Notes under the pieces: model-generated | Told to the model about the DNA's origin: nothing | The model's database searches: none | What the model saw: only the letters and a program-made list of their open reading frames with translations | Made by a program: the position numbers and the translations under genes | From: Saturnia japonica | Taxonomy: Eukaryota > Arthropoda > Insecta > Lepidoptera > Saturniidae | Length of the DNA: 64,000 nucleotides | Assembly: GCA_033032175.1 (NCBI GenBank) | Contig: CM065308.1 | Location: forward strand, 21,323,590 to 21,387,589 | Reading direction: 5' to 3' | Part shown: positions 1 to 11,432 of the stretch, piece by piece | Layout: each line of letters starts with the position of its first letter | Numbering within the stretch: position 1 is the first letter of the stretch

Positions 1-1080
1 GCATTTTGTTGAACCACCGGTTGTTGAAATATTCAAGTATACGATTTGAAGAAAACGCGTAAGCGACGACCTATTCACGGCGCTTACGTCCTTTTCGCCA
101 CAGATGCTCCTTTTGTTAAGTATTCAAGTACCTACTGTAAAATAAACCTTGTTGGAGTATATTACTACTACTGTTGGCGACAGAACAGTTGTTTTTCGTG
201 TCTTAGGTTAGGGTATTATGTGTTATTATTATATTTACGTGTTACATACTATGAGTTACAATAAAATAGGTTAATACTGACAATATTATAGAAAAATGTA
301 AGCGAATACGCTACATTACAAGTTGCATGTTGTATGTTAAGATGTATATAAACGATTATGTATTGTGTGTCACATATGTGACAATATAACTAACATAGAA
401 TAGATTAACATATAGAGTAAGCCAATAGAGTAAGTATATCGAATGTTATAGAGATTTTACGAGCGGAAAAAAGTGATGTCGCCCGTAAATTACATTGTTT
501 TTGGTTTATGTACGGAATGTATACGTAATGTATATTATAAGTGAATATGTAATGGATAGGTAATTCAAAGAGGAACATTTTGATATATGACATGTGTACA
601 TAAGATATATAATGAGAGAAATATAAAGAGTTTAACAGGGCAACCAAAGCGAAAAGTAAAGTTAAAACACGAAATAAACACGGAATAAAACGGGGCTCTC
701 TTTACGGTCATTCCTCGAACCACTTAAGCTCGAAGAAGGGCCGTATTGGGCACGGTGCAATTCAACGAGTCTACAAGTACAAGCAACGAGTAACTACAAG
801 AAGAAAGCTTTGGTCGTCCTGCGAACAATCAACAAGATATCGACTTTCATTGAAGACCCGGCACCTCAAGCGGTCGTGCATTATTGCACCCCCCGGACCC
901 CCTCACCACTAACATCACGCCGCCCACTGGCATCCGTACGGTATCTACGAGACGGGCATCCGGCGCAACAAAACGCCCGTCCAAACCGGGGAAACGTCAC
1001 ACCCCCCCCCCCCCTCCCTCACGCAGAGGGGAAGTGACGCGTACCCAACAACTACGATACATCCTTTGATATAAATTAAA
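1..1080. other. No gene; possible LTR-like or LINE leader sequence
   Basis: No convincing coding region is seen. An AATAAA lies in the stretch around 670-700 and is followed by a GC-richer segment (about 700-1040) with a C-run near 1002-1014. This combination resembles the end of an LTR plus leader, or the 5' UTR of the LINE that starts at 1081. A short inverted repeat (CGTAAGCG near 59, CGCTTACG near 82) could form an 8-bp stem. Short ORFs here are proline/arginine-rich and lack any domain. The 5' boundary of the downstream LINE could not be placed. Confidence 0.3.
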
Positions 1081-2111
1081 ATGTCTAAATGTGCGAAGTG
1101 TAGTAAATCAGTCAATAAAAAAAGTCCTGGAGTGCAGTGCATAAGATGTATTAAGTGGTATCATGGTACCTGTGCGTCGTTAACGACAGATCAGCTAAGT
1201 GCATTGTCAATCATGGAATCAGTTGACTGGAAGTGTCGTGGATGTACACCAACAGTAAGTAGTAAAGGCAAACGCATATCGGTTATTCTTCCTGATCATG
1301 ACGACGAAGAACAATCTGATGCTGAAGGAACAACAAACAATCAAAAAGAAAATACATTACTAGAAATACGTCAAGAAGTTCGAAAATTGCATCAAACCGT
1401 CAGAGATATTATACGCGATGAATTACAGAATACTCTGAAGTTTTGCTCTAATAAAATAGACGATTACGAGGAGAAAGTTAAGAACCATGAAATGCGTGTT
1501 AAAATTATGGAGAATCAATGTAAGGATATTACCAATATATGTAGGAATTTAACGCTAAAGAATGAAGTCTTAGAGCAAAAACTCAGTAAAATTGAGCAAA
1601 ATCTGACCTTGAATGATGTAGAGTCGTCGAACAGCAAGATGAGGATATTAAAAAAATTGCGACATCAGTTTGCCAGCTGTTGAACCAAAATCCGCAGGAC
1701 ATCATAAAAGTTGTTAGGAAAAAAAAACCAACTCGTCCCGGTTCAGCTCAAGCGGATCGTGCCAAGGTTGAAGCGCCAATCACTATATCTTTACGTGAAG
1801 GTAGGCGTGAATACTGGTACGAAGCCGTGCGTTTAGCAAAGATTACAGCTAAGGACCTGGGTGGTGAAGGTGATAAAAAGGTTTACCTACGTGAATCACT
1901 CACACCTACGACATCTTACCTATTATGGAAAATTAAGAAAAGTCTCAAGGAAAAAGCACTCTGCAAGTATGTCTGGTGTAGAAACGGGCAAATAATGGTC
2001 CGGTCAAAAGATGGTGATAAAAAGATACACTATGTCTACTCTGAGAAAGACATCGCTCGAATTTGTAAAGACTTACAGAAAGATATCATAAATGAGCACT
2101 TAAGTACCTAA
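1081..2111 (+). pseudogene. LINE ORF1: PHD finger, coiled coil and FP-like C-terminal domain
   Basis: The ATG at 1081 opens a 200-codon frame. Residues 4-55 form a PHD-type C4HC3 zinc site (C4, C7, C20, C23, H28, C31, C52, C55, with WYHGTC). A charged, predicted coiled-coil stretch follows at roughly residues 90-180. The frame stops at 1683, while a second frame (about 1623-2111) continues the protein with a basic stretch and a domain resembling the C-terminus of baculovirus FP proteins (motif TSYLLWKIKKSLKEK, then YVWCRNGQIMVR). ORF1 proteins of this type bind the element RNA. The join between frames lies near 1615-1630, so one small indel has split the gene. The FP-like part is a known constituent of insect LINE ORF1 proteins, not a viral gene. 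Confidence 0.8.
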
Positions 2112-2175
2112 TATATATAATAAATATAAATACAAGTTAAACTGTCCAATTATGTTTAGTTAAAGAATATATTCT

Positions 2176-5070
2176 ATGGATTTATTTAATCAAAGTGTAA
2201 CTGAGAGTACTCATTATCTATGGAATGAATTCATGTCTGTAATACCCGACGAGCATAATAAACTTCTCCTACTACATGTCAACATTCGATCGATGATTAA
2301 AAATCATTCACAGTTAGAGTATATTGTTAAAGGAAGTCAATTACTTATACATTTACAGATTATAACTGAGGCTAATATTAACAACGAAGTGTCGAGTTTA
2401 TTTGAACTAGAGGATTACGTTATGTGCACAGAATTACGGAACAATAGAAAAGGAGGTGGTATTATTGTATATACTCATGAGAGTATATCATTCGCAAAAA
2501 CCTTGGTGAATGCGGTGAATTTTGAGTGCCTATATGGTGAGATAACAACTTCTTATGGTTATAGAACGGAATTGTGCTGTATTTATAGACCACCTAGCTT
2601 AAATAAAAATAGTTTTATTTATGAATTAACACAGTTTTTATCAACGTGTCCCACCAATGAGAACTGTATACTAGTGGGGGACACTAACATAGATATAAGT
2701 TGTACAAATAATACTGTCAGATCGTACCTTAATAGCTTATATGGTCTTGGTTTTGAATGTTGTATTATATAAACGGTATATCGAAATCGTGTATTGATCA
2801 TTTATTAATTCGTGACGCGAGTGAGCGAGATACACTTGGGCGTTCAATACAGACGGCTGTCGTTCGTGACTCACTGGCGGATCATTTTATAATCGGTTTA
2901 TCGCTTATCAGCCCAAATCGTGTAAATGAGAGTAAAGTTGTATATAAGTTAAATAACGATAAAGTTAAAAATGAATTGAGTCTGATTAATTGGAGCCCTG
3001 CATTTGGTTGTGGCGACCCGAATGAATTAATGGATTTTATTGTTAACCAGTTTAAAATGTAAAAAATGTACCTATCAAACTAAAATTAATTTATTCAAAA
3101 AACAGAAATTTAATTATTTAAGTGAGAAATTAATTGAAATGTGTAGTATAAAGCAAAATCTATTAAAAATTTTCTTAAATGATACAAGCAATAAACAAAA
3201 TGAGTTAATTTACAAAAAATATAGAAATAGGATGATCTGTAAAACTAGAAATAATTCAATAAAAAAGGAAATTTGTGATAGTTTTAAGAACCCGAAAAAA
3301 ATGTGGGAAATTATAAATAGACTGACTGGAAGAATTGTTAAAACCATTGATGAAGTACTACTTAAATCTTTTAAATTACCAGCTAAAATACTTTCGAATA
3401 TTTTTGTTAGTGATTTCGATAAAAATGTTAAAAATGTAATAAACACATGTAGTGAACCGTTACTGAATGAACTTACATACATAAACTCACCAAGCTTGTC
3501 TCTAAGACTTAAAAAACCAAATGAAGAAGTATTACATAAAATTATAAAAAATATAGATGACAAAAAAAGTCCAGGATATGATAAAATTAGGGCGAAAGAT
3601 ATAAAATATATCTCAGAAAAAATGGCCCCAGTACTCACACATTTTATAAATTTATGTATCACTAGATCAATATATCCAGATAGGATTAAGATAGGACTAA
3701 TTAGACCAGTTTATAAAAGGGGTAGTTATAATGATACAAATAATTTTAGACCTATTACAATTTTGTCATGCATTGATAAAATTTTAGAAAAGTATTTTTG
3801 TAGTTTAATAAATAATTTTCTGTCAAGTAATAACATAGTGCATAACAGACAATTCGGTTTTCAAAAAAATAAAAGTACGTCACAGTTATTGTCCTTATTT
3901 ACAGATGAAATAAATGACCATTTAGATAACAGAAAATATATTCTTGCTGTTATGGTTGATTTCAGCAAAGCATTTGACACATTGAACCTTAAGACACTGT
4001 ATAAAAAAATGGAGCAGAATGGTATACAGGGACCGATGATGGAACTCTTTAAAAGTTATCACACAAATAGATTTAATTCAGTCACCATAGCTGGTGAACA
4101 TAGTAGCCAGATACCTACATATCAAGGCACGACCCAAGGATCCGTCCTGGGACCGACAGAATACTTATTATATGTAAACGATATGTGCAATATATTTCAA
4201 CATGGTTCGGTATATCAGTTTGCTGATGACACATGTATAATCGCTGCTCACAGTGATTTCAATACACTACAAGGTATGATTCAGGAGGATTTTGATATGT
4301 TGAGCAAGTGGGCTCACGATTTAGGTCTATCCATTAACTACAGTAAAACTAAGCTAATGTTTATGCATTCACCATATAAAAAAATTAACTACCTACCTAA
4401 GATTGTCGATCATGAGCACAACTGCATGCACTTAAACAATACCTCATGCACATGTTCGTACCTTGACGTAGTGGAAGAGCATACATATCTTGGGCTTAAA
4501 ATAGATCATAAATTGAATAGGGGTCCGCATGTTGGCCAGGTATGTTGTAAACTTAGAGCTGTGCTCTCAAAATTGTGCATACTTAAACATAAAGTTCCTT
4601 ATAACACATTGAGGCTCTTGTATATGTCATTGGCTGATTCAGTGATCAATTATGGACTAGCTAGCTATGGACGTACATATATGACTTATTTGAAGGATAT
4701 ATATAATTTACAAATAAGGTTATTGAAAACCATTGTTCCGTTAAAAATTAAGTATAAATACAAAGATAACTATCATTATTTATTTAATTATTGTAAAGTT
4801 CTGAGCATTTTCGATAAATTGGATTTGGCAATTGTAACTCAATACAGTAACTGTGAGTGGAACTTAAATAGGATAGTAAAACCCGTGACCTTACGTAATC
4901 TGGTATATCTTCCTACATTTGAAATACCTAAATGTAACAACGTGTACGGTGAGAGGGTTCGGAGATGCATTCTGCCCAGTACGTTAAATAAATTACCTAA
5001 AGCTATAGTCGATAAGCTTGAAAACAAAAATAGAAGCCAAATCAAAAATATACTCAAGCGATATTTTTAA
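2176..5070 (+). pseudogene. LINE ORF2: endonuclease and reverse transcriptase (frameshifted)
   Basis: The ATG at 2176 starts the endonuclease: LLLHVNIRSM, the acidic residue in IITEANI, GGGIIVYTHES, YRPPS and LVGDTNIDI. The frame breaks at about 2757-2772, and the next frame holds SCIDHLLIR and the terminal DSLADHF histidine motif. A second break near 3040-3062 leads into a 676-codon frame with the RT: KSPGYDKI, FRPITIL, QFGFQKNKST, MVDFSKAFDT, GTTQGSVLGP and the catalytic FADDT at 4219-4233, then the thumb region with YLGLKI. The RT frame itself is unbroken to TAA at 5068-5070. The protein would nick target DNA and prime reverse transcription. Two frameshifts in the endonuclease region make this copy inactive. 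FADD in place of the commoner YADD is seen in other LINEs. Confidence 0.85.
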
Positions 5071-5234
5071 AGGTTAATTAAAACCATTTAGTTATTTAAG
5101 TAGGTAGTATAACTCCTTTTCTATAAAATCTTTTTAGTTAAGATTAGAGTTAAGGATACGTGTAATTTTTTTGCGTGCTATTTTTGGTTTAATTCATCTG
5201 TTTATTACAGATGATTTTTTTTTTTTTTTTTTTA

Positions 5235-5690
5235 GTAAACATAGATCCCTAGTATACAAACTCATTAACTCACTACAGTTCGTCGCCACCAATCCGGATA
5301 TATACTTCTATTATGCTCTCTTCCTTTTTAAACACCATAACTTTCGTCTTCTTTGCGTTCACACTAAATCCTTAGTCGACGATGCAAGTAATACTTGATG
5401 ATCAACCTAAAGAAGACATCTGAGGAGTAACTCATTCATTCTCAGTCCAAATCTGTCAGAAAATTATCCATGAATAGTTTGAACAGCCATGGAGATGCTA
5501 CACATCCTTGACTATAACACCTTTATAAATGTTAAATCATTCAGTGTATGGTCCGTTTATTTTGACACAAGCACTCGAATCCTCATAGAGAGATTTAAAT
5601 GCTTGTATCAAATACTGCTCACCCCTTGCATATACAATGCCGACCACAACACATTCCTCACCATTTTTCATAAGCCTTTTTTTATCGTTG
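5235..5690 (-). pseudogene. Antisense LINE reverse-transcriptase relic
   Basis: Read on the minus strand, this stretch encodes broken RT core motifs recognisable across frames: an AFKSLYEDSSACVKINGPYTE stretch split by stops, a degenerate GVRQG-like segment, then NAKKTKVMVF-like and FVYxGS-like motifs. This matches a common lepidopteran LINE RT in which the finger-to-thumb order is preserved. Several stop codons and frameshifts are present and both ends are missing. A 19-bp T-run at 5215-5233 abuts the end that is 3' on the minus strand. Confidence 0.6.
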
Positions 5691-5694
5691 GTTT

Positions 5695-5965
5695 AGCATT
5701 GTCGCCACAGCCTCACCCGATCTTAAGTGTCGATATGGTCTAAGATGTAGCACGTTAAGACTAGTGGAAGGCTGGCTCTCAAGTGCATCTACCGGAACCT
5801 ATTGGTGCTTGGCTACAGATTTTCAACTTGAGGGTTGTAGCTAGCCAGGCCCTACCAATATGCTGTGGTTTCATCACGATGTTTTCCTTCACCGGGCGTT
5901 CAGGCTCATTGCAGGGATTCGAACTCACGTCCATCGAAGCGGAGATGGTACATACTACTAACTAA
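5695..5965 (-). repeat. tRNA-derived SINE, family A (antisense)
   Basis: The minus strand carries a polymerase III B-box-like GAGTTCGAATCCC (5912-5924 region), followed by the family A body, which includes 'ttttcaacttgagggt' and 'agctagccagg'. The same body recurs at 22.7, 26.1, 48.4, 48.6/49.1 and 49.6 kb. Confidence 0.6.
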
Positions 5966-7324
5966 GTCATTATTACTTCAAATCGACCTCCTAATAATTC
6001 CTTTTCCATATCTACGAATACACAATAGACTATTTATGACAAAAATAAAATTGAGGTCAAAATACATGTCAATATAATTATTTAGGTTTATTTCTATTAT
6101 AATGTAAATACTCATGATAAAACCGATTACTAAAAGTACCATTTTCGTATTAAGATTGGCAAGAAATGAAATTAAGAAATTATGAGGAATATTTAATCAA
6201 TAAGAGAAGATTGCTCCTTTAACTCTCTTTGTACTGTTCGAAATGCAGAGCTTGTTGGTCTGTACTGTAGTCTTTTCGGGTCATTATAATATATAATATA
6301 TATACCATATGTATTAAAAACCTCGTCGAATCCGAAAAGGGTATAAGGTACCCCAATGAAAATAACAAAAAAAATATTTTATATTATAAAAATAAAAATG
6401 TTCTTGCGAATTAAAATTAACATATTTCGTTTTAGTTTCCCTAAAACTTAGCAAATTTTTAAAACGTGTTAACATCGTCGCAAGGTTCGGCTCGGTGCAG
6501 CGGTACGTTTGATCGTATGGCGGTACTCTGCGCCGTGCCGCCTGTATTGCCATGTAAGGTTCCTCATTTAACTATTTTTTTTGTACATTTTATTAGGGGT
6601 ATTTTTTTAAAGTTATAATCTGAGATAGATAACATAAACGGAATATAATCTAGATACCTAATAACACCTCCACGGATCCGACGGGGTTTTTAATACATAT
6701 ATACATACATATATTTGATAGGCTATATATAGGCTCATTATTAAATTTGCAATATGTTATTGTGGGATGGATTTCAACTGTCGCGGCCTCGATGCGCGAG
6801 TCTAACTCGTATTTGACAAGTGTGATAGTATACCTACTCCTTACTACGTTCATAATGAATAATAATAAGTAGGTGATAAAAACAAGTAATTTTATATTAT
6901 AACATATTACATTACATAATATTTTTATTACACAATATACCTATGTACGTGTGTAACTAGTTTCTTGGAAACTGTTCCAACATGGAATTTTTTATTTAGA
7001 TTATGTTCTAATTAAGCAATAAAAAAGCAATTCTGAAAGTTACGTAGGTGAACTAAAGTTCTTCTGTGGATCTCCTGCTTTCTGATTCCATCACGTAGAG
7101 AAATTCCGTCAGGCTCATCATTGATGACCGCGTCTCAAGTACCAACCACGTCCGCCGTGCTGGCTTAGAATACCAACACCCACCGCATCCCGTGCCGGAT
7201 TAACCGAAAACAGGCAACAGCGTTCTTCGAGTATTTCTCTATAGCTAATCTGCGATTGCCAACATGACCAAGTCAAGCATAGCCTTACTAAGTTTAATTA
7301 ATCTAATCTAAATCAAATCAAAAT
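5966..7324. other. No gene seen; AT-rich spacer with one GC-rich patch
   Basis: Mostly AT-rich unique-looking sequence. A GC-rich patch at 6470-6560 gives short open frames on both strands (minus-strand frame rich in arginine), but no domain or splice context supports a gene. A second patch at 7080-7260 looks like degraded repeat. Nothing else is recognisable. Confidence 0.4.
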
Positions 7325-7510
7325 TAAAAATTCTTTATTAAATTTCGGCCCTAAGAAGGCACTTATGAACGTCAAAACACTACTGCCAGTTTGGAAAACG
7401 TCCTAGACATCGAGAAAAACTGGTTTTAGTGGATGCACAGACAGGCAGTCACTTCCAGACATCACTATCATTCACATAATGATCCACGCATATCCAACCT
7501 TAATGAAATA
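7325..7510 (-). repeat. 5'-truncated LINE family F 3' end
   Basis: The minus-strand sequence matches the 3' UTR seen at 48.66-49.11 kb and 59.66-60.30 kb, including 'cctaagaaggcacttatgaacgt' on the plus strand (split here by mutations), 'aaaacactactgcc' and the terminal 'tttatt' tail. Only the last coding codons and the 3' UTR remain. Confidence 0.6.
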
Positions 7511-7539
7511 AAAAAGGGGACAGTCACTTTAAAAAGATA

Positions 7540-7945
7540 TAAGACAACAAACAAAAGTTGTTGAGTCTCGGATACCTTCTCTTTTTTATTACTGCACAAA
7601 GTGACGGAATTGTGCCTGATTTAACGTTACAGTACAATACAAATTAACGGTGACCACCGATGGATCGGCTCTCCATCTCTGGTTTCGCTGTAATTCCAGC
7701 TTACGAGCGTCTTGGCAACCGGTTGATCCCGAATCTCAACAAACCAAAAGAAAGTTACTGTAATGGGTCATTTCTGCTATCATTTGCTCGTGTGAAGTAC
7801 GTAATTGGAGACCCCTATTTTTTTTTGTAGCACGACAAATTCACGGTATTGTTCCTGATGGTAAGCACTGTACAATCCTAAAACAACGACGACTGTCAAG
7901 AGATCGTAATTCATCGACCGTTCCTCGTTCGTTGTTCTCCATTAT
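7540..7945 (-). repeat. Two fragments of LINE family E 3' UTR
   Basis: Segments at about 7560-7720 and 7815-7945 resemble each other and the sequence at 23045-23156. Shared landmarks are 'acggtattgttcctgatgg' and 'gcactgtacaatcc', with an adjacent T-run on the plus strand. They lie in the same orientation, so they look like two separate 3'-end insertions or one duplicated insertion. Confidence 0.5.
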
Positions 7946-8574
7946 TGGAGAGCTAAAAAAATCTCAAAAAAAAAATTGAACTAATATCGCATTTTTAAAT
8001 TTGGACCGATAATTTTTGTTTTAATAAATAACCGGTGTTTAATCGTTTTTATAAATCCGAAGAAAAAATTAGATTTATATTGATAATTTTTTTTAAATAA
8101 AGTTTTGATGTTACATTTTTGACTTATTTTGAAAAAAGCTAAAAAATATTATAACCCAAAAATGGTTCACTTATGCATAATGCGTATGGGAGTTAAAATT
8201 ATCTCAAAAAATTAACCCTATTACCTTCTAACGGGAATACGTTGAATTACCAATAACCCTGTATATTGTTGTGGCCGGTAAAGAAATATAATAATTCTTA
8301 CTATAAATATCCTGATTTTTGTGTTTTAATTGTTTAAACTTAATAAACACAACAATGAATATTTATGACTTGTATTTCTACTCAATAACTTTATTCGACA
8401 GACAAAGAGTTTGACAAGTATAAAATAACAATCAAATTTAAAATGCTAATTCTATAGGAAAAAAGATTTCATCAACTAGCGAGATCGCAACATATAGGCT
8501 ATTTTTCATTTTTATTGTAATTAGCACATTGATACAAGAATTGCACACTGAGTAATAATAGATTACATATGAAG
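7946..8574. other. No gene seen; AT-rich
   Basis: AT-rich sequence with A/T homopolymers and no ORF, TIR or family repeat that I can recognise. Confidence 0.4.
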
Positions 8575-9165
8575 AAACTGGTTTTATTTTTATGGCACAT
8601 ATTATTAATACAAAAAATTGTTTGTAACACGGCTAATAGTAAAGGGACCAAGCTGAAAAATAATAATTTTCATAGGGCTGAAGAGGTTTATAAAGACAAG
8701 TGGCATTGTTAGAATCAGCGTAGGCTTCTAATTATCAAAATTCATGTTGTCGCTTTCTAATGTGAATGTGGTGGATTGAGTATGATGACGTCATAGAGAT
8801 GGCGCCTCATAGGTTTAGATTTTGTCGATTATTGCGATAATTATTTATCCGATTTAAGCAAACTAGGTAATGAAACTCCTAACAAAACATGTGAAGTAAG
8901 TTTTATTGTAGGTATAATATTGTAAAAAAATATGAATATTTAAGGTATTTTATTCTAGACACAATACGTTTGGTGGGCAACATACCCAATTAATATATAA
9001 ATGAAATCAACACTTGGGCAATAAATAGTTAGCTACACTTTCCAAGTATACTCCAAACTTTGAGTTATCGAAATGGATGTAAAAATGACGAAAATACACC
9101 CGCGCGCACACTCTCGTCCACCCGCGGTTGAAACAATTACAATGACACGGGGAATAACGTAATTA
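8575..9165 (+). repeat. Left inverted arm of foldback element 1
   Basis: Reverse-complementary to 9590-10290 after removing the nested insertion at 9951-10033. Similarity is patchy at the outer end and strongest at 8700-8880 and 9080-9140. Confidence 0.65.
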
Positions 9166-9589
9166 TACGAACTTTTATGTCCAATTAAAAAAATAAAATT
9201 GTCAATGTATCTTCGTCCTCTTTGATCGTTACCACGAGGTTTCAATTACGTTTGGAGCTCGGTGAAAATGTTGTCTACTAACTGTCCCGGTTAAATAAAC
9301 TACTACAAATAGAGAGACAGTCCTTTAACAATTAAAAAAACGAAGAGGTGGTTGTCAATAAAAATCTGTATCACCCATTCAATTCATTATTTTGTGAAAT
9401 AAAACTATCCACAAAGCATCGCAAGTCAATTTTATAGCTCGAATGGAACGGTTGTACGGAATGTTTATCTTCAACAATATTCAGTGCAATGTTTTCACAA
9501 AGACGTTTGTCTCAGTCTAAGCCAGACTTCGAAAAGCGTTGACCAATTACGATCATGAAACGAATAATAACATCATCAAATGAATCCGT

Positions 9590-10290
9590 GTAATTGTAAT
9601 TGTTTCAACTGCTGGTGGACGTGAGTGTGCGCGCGGGTGTATTTTCGTCATTTTTGACAGCCATTTGGAAAATGCAAAGTTTGGGGTAAACTTTACAAGT
9701 GTAGTTAATTATTTACTGCCCCAGAGTTGGTCTAATTTATACATTAGTTCGGCATATTGCACACCAAACGTATTGTATGTAGATTTAAAAAAACTCAACA
9801 TTTTACACTATTTCAAATATTTTTGAAATATTATGCCTATAATATAACTCACTTGAAATGTTTTTTTAATGAATTTAATTACTTACCTATTATTTTATAT
9901 CTAGTTTGCTTAAATCGGATAAATAGATAGCGCAATAATCGACATAATCTGCCCCCAAGTACGGTGAAGCTGTAAAAGCTATCAGCGGCTCTGTTTTGAA
10001 TAGGGCTAACAGTATAGTCAGTCAGAAAAAAAATCGACAAAATCTAAACTTATGAGGCGCCATCTATGTGACATCATAGATACGCATTCCCCCACTTTAT
10101 AAAGCGACAACATGCATTTTGATAATCAGTAGACTACACGGATTCCAGCGATACCAATTGTCGGGATAAACCTTTCCAGTCCTATGATAATCGTAAATAA
10201 GCTTTTTTCTATGAATTGGCCCCTTTACTGCAACGTTAAACGAAGTTAGTCTTTTTTGTAATATTTTAATAAAACCTGAGATCGTTGCAA
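9590..10290 (-). repeat. Right inverted arm of foldback element 1
   Basis: Partner of the left arm. It is about 80 bp longer because it contains a truncated Jockey insertion at 9951-10033. Confidence 0.65.
9951..10033 (+). repeat. 5'-truncated Jockey LINE copy with TSD
   Basis: About 75 bp of the 3' end of the Jockey element at 27.1-33.3 kb ('ggtgaagctgtaaaag', 'ggctaacagt', 'gtcag') ending in an A-run. It is flanked by TCGACATAATCT (9939-9950) and TCGACAAAATCT (10034-10045), a 12-bp duplication with one mismatch. This supports target-primed insertion into the foldback arm. Confidence 0.75.
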
Positions 10291-11188
10291 TTATTTATAA
10301 TTTATGTGACCTTTAGTAGGTTTTTATAAGATATAATTAGGTACTAGTTACTAAAACTCATCCGGCTTTTTTAAATGTAATCATTTAAAATATTATGAAA
10401 TAATCTTTTTCGACGTCTTTATGAAGAGGGTATTTGATAGTTATATCCATTTTTATCTAAATATTTTATCGATTAATAATATTTAAAATCATAAATATTG
10501 TGTTTTATTGTAGCTAGCAAGACATTAAACGACCGAACAGAACGCGAGAGAGACAACTGCAGGTTGGAATTTATGCGATCTCTGTGGGTTATCTATATGT
10601 AAAATAGACAAAATTTTCGTGTTCTCCTCCTGTGTCCTGCTACCAAACTAAACCGTTTTTTAGAATAATATAAGAAAGTCTTTGGCTATGCTCATATATT
10701 TTCTTTTAGTTTTGAAGTGAAAACTTCTTTAGTACCGTCGTGATTTGAAACGCGATGAAACAAAAAGCGACACTAGAAAGAGACAAACACATAAATCTTT
10801 AGGATTTAGCAACGAGAGAGTGAGATAAAATACATGTAAATTATACACGATTAACGCAAATCCTGATTTTCATAATTATGATCGTTATTGAATTGGCCTC
10901 GCCTTATGAGACGACCGGACTTGTTAGAATGTAAACTGTACATAAATAAGTAAAATAAAATAAATACAATTCTGTTTTCTGAAGGTTTTACACATTCTCG
11001 AATGCTTGTGGATTGCACACATGTTTTTTTTTTATATTCGTCAAATTTGTATGATGTATGTCTGATAACGGCCATATAATTTCACAATATTGTTAATTTT
11101 AGAAGACAACCCAATTCTTATAGTAATTCATTTATGAATAAAAAAGACAAGGCTGCGGTCAATACAGATTCTATGATTTAAAAAAAAA
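10291..11188. other. No gene seen; AT-rich spacer
   Basis: AT-rich. A 74-codon minus-strand frame at 10851-11075 has no recognisable domain and biased composition, so I do not call it. No repeats recognised. Confidence 0.35.
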
Positions 11189-11432
11189 ACTAGCTGTGCC
11201 CCACGATTTCACCCGTGTTAATTTTATCCGACAAACACCGCAACGCCAACGCACCCTTATAGCCTATCATAATTGTTCTCACTTCTCGTAAGTACAAATT
11301 ATTTTAATGTTTAATTATCTCTTAAACTATGAGTCCCAATAGCACGTTATAAAAAGAGCAATTTTTTTTTTTAATTCGATTGGTAGTTCCAGAGATTAGC
11401 GTGTTTAAACAAACAAACAAACAAAACTTTTC
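11189..11432 (-). repeat. Lepidopteran short repeat family D (antisense)
   Basis: Begins with 'ctagctgtgccccacg' and ends with 'agagattagcgtgtttaaac' then (CAAA)n. These are the reversed termini (3' '...ggcacagctag', 5' 'gtttgtttgtttaaacacgct') of a short interspersed family that recurs at 34.8, 40.9, 51.4, 61.4 and 63.4 kb. Confidence 0.65.

Larger units (their letters stand above)
1060..5212 (+). mobile_element. CR1/Jockey-group non-LTR retrotransposon, frameshifted copy
   Basis: Two consecutive coding modules are present. ORF1 has a PHD finger, coiled coil and FP-like C-terminal domain. ORF2 has an apurinic-type endonuclease followed by reverse transcriptase. This order is typical of CR1-related LINEs in Lepidoptera. 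The element spans almost all functional modules but has at least three frameshifts (about 1620, 2760 and 3045), so it is not autonomous. The 3' end is placed before the T-run at 5215-5233. No target-site duplication was identified. Confidence 0.8.
8575..10290. mobile_element. Foldback-like element with long inverted arms
   Basis: The left arm (about 8575-9165) and right arm (about 9590-10290) are imperfect reverse complements. Matching landmarks include 'gtaaagggaccaa' (8640) versus 'ggcccctttac' (10220), 'cgacaacatg' / 'catgttgtcg', 'atgaggcgccatct' / 'agatggcgcctcat', 'ctagtttgcttaaatcgg' and its complement, and 'tacacccgcgcgcacac' / 'gtgtgcgcgcgggtgta'. The centre (9165-9590) has no coding potential. 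This is the structure of a foldback or long-TIR non-autonomous DNA transposon. No target-site duplication was found, so the outer limits are approximate. The right arm is interrupted by a truncated Jockey copy. Confidence 0.65.

Noticed and set aside
810..1142. Proline/arginine-rich open frames before the first LINE
   Set aside because: Overlapping frames on both strands around a C-run; low complexity, no family, probably leader sequence.
1680..2111. Captured baculovirus FP gene
   Set aside because: The FP-like domain lies between a PHD/coiled-coil ORF1 start and a LINE ORF2, the normal place for ORF1 C-terminal domains in insect LINEs.
6470..6560. Exon candidate in a GC-rich patch with a GTAAGG donor-like end
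   Set aside because: No acceptor, no conserved protein segment, and frames are open on both strands by composition.
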